A stretch of DNA of 20,034 nucleotides. Source: a bacterium (GTDB lineage Bacteria > Bacteroidota > Bacteroidia > Bacteroidales > Muribaculaceae). The stretch covers positions 1 to 20,034 of the forward strand of contig SFVH01000031.1 of NCBI GenBank assembly GCA_004561555.1, read 5' to 3'. The notes under the pieces were generated by a model. The model saw only the letters and a program-made list of their open reading frames with translations, made no database searches and was not told where the DNA came from. Below, in pieces: positions 1 to 5,344 of the stretch. Every line of letters begins with the position of its first letter. Positions within the stretch are counted from its first letter, which is position 1. The position numbers and the translations under genes are program-made.

Positions 1-897
1 AATTCTACCTTTGCCAAAAACTATAAGTTTTACGAGATTTCCATTTCTGGCATATCTGTTATAGTCGCTCAACGGATAAATGGAGATAAATTCAACGGCA
101 CCAACATTGCTAAAGACTTTCACGCGATGAAGGAATACTTCCAATTCATTCTGCTTATGGAGTTGCCTATTATGGATGCTGTATTTCGGCGACTGCTTGT
201 CAGTAAGAAAGTGAACTTCGTTGTGCCGGGACATCAATTCTTCTTTCCTGAGTTGCTTATTTCTTTTACGGAGAATAACATTACAAAGAAAAGCATGGCA
301 AAAACTTTGACTATATCAGCCCAAGTGCTTTTGCTGTATCATCTTCAGAAGAAGTCGTTGGCAGGAATACCATTCAAGGAGATTGCCGAGCTGATAGACT
401 ACTCGGCGAAGACGGTGACGCTTGCAGTGATGGAGTTGTGTAATTTCGGAATAGCAAGAGTAGAAAGTATTGGGCACAATAAGGTCCTGCAATTTTACAA
501 GCGTGGTGCCGAGCTCTACAACCAAGTTGATAAAATGTTGCAAAGCCCGGTGATTTCATCAGGCTATACCGATTATGATGTGACGAAGTTGGGGCTGACG
601 AACGTCTGCGAATCCTTGATAGACAGAAACGATACGGATTCAAATGAGTATTGGTATTATGGCATGACATCGCAGAAAGCAAGAGAACTGGGCATAACGG
701 TCTATGCCTCCCCGAGGGAATATCCAGTTTCCGTATGGCGATACGACCCGGCATTGATGGCAACCGACGGCAACGCCGATGCTTTGTCTATACTCCTCTC
801 ATTAATCGAGATATACAAGCGAGAGCCAATACCTTTCCGAGGTGTTTACGAAAGCCACAAAAAGAGTGTGCTTGAAACAATTAAATGGGCGGATTGA
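1..897 (+). CDS. Winged-helix protein, 5' end outside window
   Basis: The reading frame is open from base 1, so the gene begins upstream; the first internal ATG is at 127, and the 42 codons before it (NSTFAKNYKFYEIS...) read as normal protein. The central part (about residues 65-125 counted from that ATG: LLLYHLQKK...IPFKEIAELIDYSAKTVT...ELCNFGIARVE) has the pattern of a MarR-like winged helix: helix-turn-helix, then a short beta wing ending near HNKVLQFYKRG. The C-terminal third (EYPVSVWRYDPALMATDGNADALSILLSL) resembles a domain I associate with winged-helix proteins of uncertain role, some beside toxin-type nucleotidyltransferases. No partner is visible because the upstream side is outside the window. 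The stop lies 22 bp from the convergent end of the rloB remnant. A regulator or antitoxin-like role is inference only. Confidence 0.7.
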   Translation, partial: NSTFAKNYKFYEISISGISVIVAQRINGDKFNGTNIAKDFHAMKEYFQFILLMELPIMDAVFRRLLVSKKVNFVVPGHQFFFPELLISFTENNITKKSMAKTLTISAQVLLLYHLQKKSLAGIPFKEIAELIDYSAKTVTLAVMELCNFGIARVESIGHNKVLQFYKRGAELYNQVDKMLQSPVISSGYTDYDVTKLGLTNVCESLIDRNDTDSNEYWYYGMTSQKARELGITVYASPREYPVSVWRYDPALMATDGNADALSILLSLIEIYKREPIPFRGVYESHKKSVLETIKWAD

Positions 898-919
898 GCA
901 TACTGATGATGCACTCCGA

Positions 920-1376
920 TTATTGCTTTGTTATCTTAGTAAATGCCAATGGCAGATTTGTGTACGACTGATTATCGCCACACGCTTTTGCACGTTCCAT
1001 GGCGGTAGTCATATTCCCTGATTCGCATAGTTGACGCACCCACTTCTCGCGACTGAGGTATTCTTCGCACTTGTCGTATCCGTCAAGGAATTTTTCTAAT
1101 TCTTTGCACACCGATTGCGACGTTGGAAATAATCTGTGGATGTCAGCGAAATGAAGCAAAAACCAATATTCAATAGAGGGAAGACTATCGCAAATAATGA
1201 CATTTTCGTTCTTGCCATATTTCTTGCGGAATGCGACCGGAAAAGCGTGGACGCACCTTAACTCTATATCCTAAGATTCTTTGAAGATGAGTAAAATACC
1301 ATTGCTCGGTAATTCCGGCACCGATTATTGTAGGTATCGGTGCATTCTGCTGTCTGGTCTTGACTTTTCGTGCCAT
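920..1376 (-). pseudogene. rloB: rloB-like (AbiLii-type) gene, internally deleted and frameshifted
   Basis: The ATG at 1376 starts MARKVKTRQQNAPIPTIIGA, then ITEQWYFTHLQRILGYRV and RPRFSG, which I recognise as the RloB N-terminus. That frame stops at 1185-1187. From about 1223 a different frame carries the family's C-terminal half: FRKKYGKNENVIICDSLPSI, EYWFLLHFADIHRLF and EKWVRQLCESGN, ending at the TAA of 920-922. The segment that normally joins them, roughly 50-65 residues including the acidic CVFDADV-type motif expected of the nuclease, is absent. The junction lies near 1222-1235. The start is 3 bp after the ancestral rloA stop (1380-1382), so the two genes formed a tight operon. RloB-like proteins pair with an RloA-like ATPase in phage-defence or restriction-linked loci. 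This copy cannot make an intact protein. The missing length is from memory of the family, not an alignment. Confidence 0.8.
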
Positions 1377-2682
1377 ACCTCAATTGATTTTTGGAAGTGC
1401 GCCGAATACGCCATTGCGATATGACCGCTGATGACCGCTGAAAAGAGGAAATCTTGTTCAGCCCATTGAAATCCGTAAGCGAATAGAGCGAGGTGTTTCC
1501 GGTTTCGTCTTTTTCGGTAAACCACACGCAATCCTTGCGGATTAGGTCGTTTATGGTGTTCAATAGCGGGTCATAATGCGTTGTCACCAAAAGCTGACTC
1601 TCGTTCTTGCTTTTGAGAAATTGTTCAATCACATATTCCACCAAATCGGGATGCAGAGAGGCTTCCAACTCATCAATGCTCAACACTGCATTCTCTTTCT
1701 CGGCTTCATACACGGCAGCCTCAATTCCGAGTGTACGCTTTGTCCCCTCTGATTGCAGCGACTGAGGCAAATAGTAGCTTTCTTCGCCGCGAATATTCTT
1801 GACTCTGTGCTGGAACTCTGTCCTAAGGGATGGCAATGAACCGGTCTCCTTTATGTGTTCACGCAATAATTCGGGCAGGGACGAATCTTCAAGAAACATC
1901 CGAACGGCTTGAGGGGGCAAAGCCTCCTCCGTTTTATTTGAACGGATATCTGAGATATTGAAATCCGCATGATGAACGAAGTCCAACAAGTAATCACGCA
2001 AAAGTGTATTGTTTGCAATGCGCCGTCCTGCATACTCAAACATATCGGCATGCGGTCCGATGTAGGGAAGTATTTTCGCTTCCATCCAATTCATTGCGAC
2101 ATCTATCCACGCCAACGACATATTAACTTTGTTTCTTGCTGCAAAGAACGACATATTCGGGAGACACTTCAGGGTGAGTTCTTCCAATCCCGCTGCACCA
2201 ACCTTATTTGCCGCCGGGTTTATTTTTATTACAGACTGACCATTTTCAAGTGTTCTTGAAAAGAGCATTGTCGGCTGCGCGGATTTAGGCTTGTAGTAAT
2301 AAAGTTTTTCGGTATGCACAGCTTTACTATCCAACGATAGTACATACCAATAGCGGATGCCCTCAGCAAAGAATCTCAACTCAAAATGCGAAGGCTCGTC
2401 GGGCGTTTGTCGGTCCAAAAGAAACGGTATTACTCCAGTCGGTTCTTTCATCGATTGAGGGTCGGCGAACCAAAACGTCCGCAGGAAAGTAAGCGCTTGA
2501 AGTATATTGGACTTACCTGAAGCATTTGCCCCATAAATAAGAGCCATCCTCAGCAAACGGACACCCTCGACAACTTCCACCACCTGATAATCCTCAAGCA
2601 TCGTATCTTTCGTCGCCTCAAAGCTAAGCACAGTCTCTTCTTTGAATGAAAGGAAATTTTTTATTTTGAGCTCCTGTATCAT
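1264..2682 (-). CDS. rloA: RloA/AbiLi-type AAA ATPase, C-terminus frameshifted by a 10-bp duplication
   Basis: The frame encodes 472 residues. It has an SMC/OLD-like AAA ATPase layout: N-terminal strand MIQELKIKNFLSFKEET, Walker A GANASGKSN at residues 51-59, ABC-like signature QSEGTKR around 310-316, Walker B LSIDELEASLHP at 334-345, and a switch histidine in VTTHYD near 366-371. With the adjoining rloB remnant this identifies the ATPase of an RloAB/AbiL-like pair, which is thought to sense phage and license the nuclease partner. After residue 417 the sequence turns basic and unlike the family. Two tandem copies of atgaccgctg at 1421-1440 explain this: removing one restores SYRNGVFGALPKIN and a TGA at 1380-1382, giving 430 residues. 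The start at 2682 is supported by an upstream AAGGTGG and a full promoter at 2706-2736. The core ATPase is intact, but the locus is probably inactive because rloB is broken. Confidence 0.85.
   Translation of the reverse strand: MIQELKIKNFLSFKEETVLSFEATKDTMLEDYQVVEVVEGVRLLRMALIYGANASGKSNILQALTFLRTFWFADPQSMKEPTGVIPFLLDRQTPDEPSHFELRFFAEGIRYWYVLSLDSKAVHTEKLYYYKPKSAQPTMLFSRTLENGQSVIKINPAANKVGAAGLEELTLKCLPNMSFFAARNKVNMSLAWIDVAMNWMEAKILPYIGPHADMFEYAGRRIANNTLLRDYLLDFVHHADFNISDIRSNKTEEALPPQAVRMFLEDSSLPELLREHIKETGSLPSLRTEFQHRVKNIRGEESYYLPQSLQSEGTKRTLGIEAAVYEAEKENAVLSIDELEASLHPDLVEYVIEQFLKSKNESQLLVTTHYDPLLNTINDLIRKDCVWFTEKDETGNTSLYSLTDFNGLNKISSFQRSSAVISQWRIRRTSKNQLRYGTKSQDQTAECTDTYNNRCRNYRAMVFYSSSKNLRI
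1421..1440. repeat. 10-bp tandem duplication (atgaccgctg x2) inside rloA
   Basis: Two perfect adjacent copies of atgaccgctg. Reading leftward, they shift the rloA frame by one base; with a single copy the frame ends in a family-like tail and a stop placed 3 bp before the rloB ATG. The duplication is therefore the frameshifting mutation, and in principle it could revert by slippage. Confidence 0.95.
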
Positions 2683-2692
2683 ATCGCCACCT

Positions 2693-2808
2693 TGATTTTA
2701 TGCCACAAAGTTACGACAAATAGTTAATATAGCAAAATAAAATCAGATTAAAGTGTGATTTTATTTGTAGATTTAGCCGCATTCTAATCAATTCAAGAAA
2801 TAAAATCG
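2693..2808. promoter_or_regulatory. Cluster of ATAAAATCA / TGATTTTAT motifs around the rloA promoter (candidate operators)
   Basis: The 9-mer TGATTTTAT occurs at 2693-2701 and 2756-2764, and its complement ATAAAATCA at 2737-2745. A near copy (aaataaaatcg) lies at 2798-2808. The copies at 2735-2745 and 2756-2766 form a perfect 11-bp inverted repeat with a 10-base spacer that overlaps the -33 element, and the copy at 2693 lies between the start of transcription and the ATG. This layout suits a repressor site. The sequence is AT-rich, so chance recurrence is possible, and no regulator can be assigned. Confidence 0.4.
2706..2736 (-). promoter_or_regulatory. Bacteroidetes-type promoter for rloA
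   Basis: On the minus strand TTTG (2733-2736) is followed by a 19-base spacer and TAACTTTG (2706-2713). Both match the -33/-7 consensus of the Bacteroidetes housekeeping sigma factor. The rloA ATG lies 23 bases beyond the -7 element, with AAGGTGG as a plausible ribosome binding site in between. Confidence 0.75.
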
Positions 2809-2850
2809 CATTTCTATCAAACTTGCATAATTTAATAGCAAGATTCATTT

Positions 2851-2892
2851 TTTCTGGTCGTGTTTGACGTTTTCTAGTCTGTCTTCTGGTCG
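2851..2892. repeat. Short repeats of TTCTGGTCG between integrase and rloA
   Basis: tttctggtcg (2851-2860), the variant tttctagtct (2871-2880) and cttctggtcg (2883-2892) lie just past the end of the integrase gene. They could be accessory integrase sites, but the evidence is only repetition. The rest of 2683-2937 holds the rloA promoter and its repeats and nothing else I can identify. Confidence 0.3.
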
Positions 2893-2937
2893 AGATGGTT
2901 CTTTCCGTTCGCTTAACATAAATGTCATTGTTTTCAA

Positions 2938-4263
2938 TTACTGTTTAATTTTCTCCTGCTGCGACTTATTCCACTGTTCGATTAGCATCGAGGCGTATTT
3001 CTCAGGGTCAGTTTTGATGTATGAGAGGAATGCTTTCTCGGTCTTGTGCCCGGTTATCTGCATTATCACAAGTGCCGGCACGCCGCTTTCAAACATATTC
3101 GTGGCGAAAGAGCGGCGGGCAGTGTGGGCACTCACTAATTCATATTTTGGGAAATATTCTTTGGTGCGTTTGCCGGCTATCGTGTGAGTGATTGATGTTT
3201 CCTCGGTTATTCCGGCAAGACGGCAAACCTCCTTCAAAAAACCGTTGAATTTTTGATTTGAGATGACCGAGGGCAATTCTCCATCGTACTTTTCGAAGAT
3301 TCGCTTCACTTGGTCAAATATCGGGATACACACTTTGGTGCCTGTTTTATATTGCTCCAATTCGAAATATCCACGAGAGATGCATTGTGGGTCATCAAGC
3401 TTATCTAGGTCGCTATAACGGCACCCGGTCCATGCAAGCAATAGGAATTGGTCGCGCACCCTATCAAGATAATCTTGTTTCAACTCAACCGTCTCAATAG
3501 CGTGCAGTTCAGCTGTTGAAAGAAACACGTTATCAACTTCTTCCGCCAACTTCTTACACTTCCTCGGTGCTACAAACTCGCACTCAATTCGCTCCGACAA
3601 TGGCAACCAATTTATTACCGCCTTGAGATTTTTTATATGCTTTCCAACAGTGTTCAACTTAAAACCTTTTCCGTTGAGAAAAGCTACATACCCATCGTAG
3701 AACTTTTTGTCAAGTTCCTTGACCGGCATATCATTAGGAGAAAGTGTATCCAAATACTCAAACACAAAACGGCGCATTTGATTATATTGCAGAATCGTCC
3801 TATGGCTGACAGGTTGCCCTTGATGCACGCCATTCTCTTGAATGCGATTCGGCGCATCCGCAATAAATGCCTCAACAGCTTCCCTTACCGTAATAGGCTT
3901 TGCCTCCTCTTCTTCCGAATGTTGCACATACTTTTCGGGATAAAAATACTTATCAACAACCGTCTTAAGCCAATCTTTAGGAATAGGTACATTCTGATCC
4001 GTATTTTGCCATTCTTGAATAATCTCAAAGCAAAGAGACTCTATCTTCGCACGCTGCTCATTGTGATACCGCCGTGCTTCATCGTTCATACGGCGCGTAT
4101 CTACCATCTTACCCCCATCCCAATAGCAAGGGTCATCCATAATGTAAATTCCTGTTTTCACCTGTTGGTCTATTTTCTTCCCATGGTAAAAACGCAGCAC
4201 TATTTCTTGCCGTCCGGTTAGTTTATCTTTCTTCCGAGATAATGTCAAATCAATTTTTGCCAT
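2938..4263 (-). CDS. Tyrosine recombinase / integrase of a Bacteroidetes mobile element
   Basis: This 441-residue protein has the three-part layout of Bacteroidetes integrases: an N-terminal arm-type DNA-binding domain (about 1-115, starting MAKIDLTLSRKKDKLTGRQE), a SAM-like core-binding domain (about 125-235), and a C-terminal catalytic domain. All catalytic positions are visible: R282 in TGCRYSDL, K306 in QYKTGTK, H380 and R383 in HTARRSF, H406 in TGHKTE, and the nucleophile Y415 in FLSYIK. Length is normal and no damage is seen, so it is probably active. It breaks and rejoins DNA to integrate or excise an element. It is transcribed toward rloA, with its 5' end toward the tandem repeat and palindrome at 4307-4412, the usual place for an attachment site. 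The element therefore probably extends left, with the RloAB genes as cargo; the other end is not in the window. Confidence 0.93.
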   Translation of the reverse strand: MAKIDLTLSRKKDKLTGRQEIVLRFYHGKKIDQQVKTGIYIMDDPCYWDGGKMVDTRRMNDEARRYHNEQRAKIESLCFEIIQEWQNTDQNVPIPKDWLKTVVDKYFYPEKYVQHSEEEEAKPITVREAVEAFIADAPNRIQENGVHQGQPVSHRTILQYNQMRRFVFEYLDTLSPNDMPVKELDKKFYDGYVAFLNGKGFKLNTVGKHIKNLKAVINWLPLSERIECEFVAPRKCKKLAEEVDNVFLSTAELHAIETVELKQDYLDRVRDQFLLLAWTGCRYSDLDKLDDPQCISRGYFELEQYKTGTKVCIPIFDQVKRIFEKYDGELPSVISNQKFNGFLKEVCRLAGITEETSITHTIAGKRTKEYFPKYELVSAHTARRSFATNMFESGVPALVIMQITGHKTEKAFLSYIKTDPEKYASMLIEQWNKSQQEKIKQ

Positions 4264-4285
4264 AAATAATTCATATTTTCACTTG

Positions 4286-4293
4286 CAAAGATA
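4286..4293 (-). promoter_or_regulatory. -7 element for the integrase gene
   Basis: TATCTTTG on the minus strand matches TAnnTTTG and lies 22 bases before the integrase ATG (4261-4263). No good TTTG is seen at -33, so the promoter may be weak or regulated. Confidence 0.5.
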
Positions 4294-4306
4294 CAAAATT
4301 ATTTTG

Positions 4307-4328
4307 ATTTTGCCCGAATTTTGCCCGA
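4307..4328. repeat. Perfect tandem 11-bp repeat attttgcccga x2
   Basis: Two adjacent perfect copies (4307-4317 and 4318-4328) immediately upstream of the integrase promoter. Direct repeats in this position are typical of integrase arm-type sites, so this is a candidate binding site for the integrase N-terminal domain. Confidence 0.5.
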
Positions 4329-4393
4329 CTTATTTGTTGCCTGTTGATTTCCGATGTTATCAAACACATAACATATATAAACATAATATATTA

Positions 4394-4412
4394 GTTATAA
4401 GCAATTTATAAC
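4394..4412. other. Candidate recombination core site (7-5-7 palindrome)
   Basis: GTTATAA-gcaat-TTATAAC is a perfect 7-bp inverted repeat with a 5-base centre in the integrase upstream region. Tyrosine recombinases cut at short inverted repeats around a 5-8 base spacer, so this could be the core of the attachment site. A second copy at the other end of the element would prove it, but that end is outside the window. Confidence 0.35.
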
Positions 4413-4474
4413 AATATGAGTATATCATTCAAAAACACCAAACATCACGCTATTAGCCCAAGTGGGACCACAAC

Positions 4475-4520
4475 AAAAATCGCTGAAGAACTCTCCGTGA
4501 GCCCTTTAGCGATTTTTTTT
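4475..4520 (+). terminator. Hairpin with T-run (rightward), probably a bidirectional terminator
   Basis: AAAAATCGCT (4475-4484) pairs perfectly with AGCGATTTTT (4508-4517), followed by more T. The 23-base loop is long for a terminator. No gene is seen ending just to its left, so it may belong to sequence brought next to it by integration. Nothing else recognisable lies in 4413-4519. Confidence 0.5.
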
Positions 4521-5013
4521 TGTTTTGGGGTGGTGTTTTTTCGGGTCAACCACCTTTTGCGGCTGACCCTATCAATCTGGGTACGGAAACATCGTCATAC
4601 ATGGACGAAGCGGCAATTGCCGCGTTGGGCAATGTCCAAGGCATGCGTCTTTCTTGGGGTGCAACGGAAGAACCGGAGTATTTTGACGTTACTGAATATA
4701 AAAACAGTGCTATTGCAGCAAAATATGCTTACAACAATACCTCCGCCACCGACAAAAACACCAGAGACCTGAAATAAACAACAACAGCATACTGATACCC
4801 GCTACTTCTTACATTGACAATAATAAGGATAAAGAAAAAATAGAAGTATGGGGCTCGTCGGCATATTTGCAAAGCAGCACAATAGGATTGCAAAGTGACA
4901 AGCCTACTCTCTATGCTCTGCTTGTGTCAAGCAGTGGGGGCAGTCTTGCCAATAAAGCCGGTCGCCCCACAGGACTTATGGTGCGTCCTGTGAGATATGT
5001 GAGAGTGTATTAG
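4520..5013 (+). pseudogene. Truncated, frameshifted surface-protein fragment (Fib_succ_major-like C-terminus)
   Basis: No good start codon exists. The frame from about 4520 reads ADPINLGTETSSYMDEAAIA and then ALGNVQGMRLSWGATEEPEY, and stops at 4775-4777. A second frame continues from about 4770: PEINNNSILIPATSYID, VWGSSAYLQSSTIGL and finally GLMVRPVRYVRVY before TAG at 5011-5013. One added base near 4769-4772 (acct to accct) fuses the two into one protein. The GSSAYLQSS and GLMVRPVR motifs resemble the end of Fib_succ_major (FISUMP) or DUF1566-like secreted proteins, in which WSS and GxSVRPVR are the usual signatures. The 5' part, with any signal peptide, is missing, and the gap faces the integrase, so the element may have inserted into or beside this gene. 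Family assignment is moderate. Confidence 0.6.
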
Positions 5014-5057
5014 TGTTTGTTTCATAATTATTGCTGCCTGATAAAAATGATTATTTA

Positions 5058-5207
5058 ACCCTATATCCGAGGTTTTTTGATGATGAGTGAATTGTAATTG
5101 CTCCGTGATGTCGGCTCCGATTTAGGTATAAGCACATTCCGTAGTTCGCTCTTGCCTTTTGCAATAACCCACACGCAATCTTTGTGGATTAGGCTGTTTG
5201 AAGTGTT
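5058..5207 (-). pseudogene. Second, highly eroded rloA-rloB remnant
   Basis: Two stretches match the first RloAB locus in the same orientation. Bases 5166-5207 align with 1519-1560 (34 of 42 identical by eye) and translate as NTSNSLIHKDCVWV, against NTINDLIRKDCVWF in rloA. Bases 5061-5121 align with 1264-1325 (about three quarters identical, with small gaps) and correspond to the rloB N-terminal region around IIGAGITEQWYFTHLQ. About 190 bases that separate these pieces in the first copy are missing, and the rloB part is out of frame. The rest of 5014-5344 contains only the promoter of the next gene. This is a fossil of a related but distinct RloAB copy on the other side of the integrase. Confidence 0.75.
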
Positions 5208-5246
5208 AAATATTCCAAAGAAGTGAATTTAATTAAGAAAATGCAC

Positions 5247-5254
5247 TATCTTTG
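5247..5254 (+). promoter_or_regulatory. -7 element for the secreted-protein gene
   Basis: TATCTTTG matches TAnnTTTG exactly; no TTTG is seen at -33. The leader to the ATG at 5345 would be about 85 bases. It contains a small hairpin (CAATAT 5261-5266 with ATATTG 5274-5279) whose loop carries AAGGAG, too far upstream to be the ribosome site of this gene. Confidence 0.55.
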
Positions 5255-5344
5255 ACGATGCAATATAAGGAGAATATTGTTAATCATAAAACCATTATTT
5301 TTGCCTAATTGAATAAATACTTTTTTACTAAAAACTTATATATA

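Noticed and set aside
1264..1380. The C-terminal 39 or so residues of the rloA frame as a genuine protein tail
   Set aside because: This part overlaps rloB in another frame and is a product of the 10-bp duplication; the repaired frame gives a family-like end and ideal operon spacing.
2851..2892. CRISPR-like repeats
   Set aside because: The three units are only 9-10 bases, unevenly spaced, and one is degenerate; there is no array and no cas gene.
3637..4221. A 194-codon plus-strand frame opposite the integrase
   Set aside because: The integrase on the minus strand has all catalytic residues; the opposing frame is an Ile- and Arg-rich shadow.
4416..4772. A 118-codon plus-strand frame starting MSISFKNTKHH
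   Set aside because: It runs through the hairpin and T-run at 4475-4520 and overlaps the better-supported surface-protein frame, which continues into a recognisable C-terminus.
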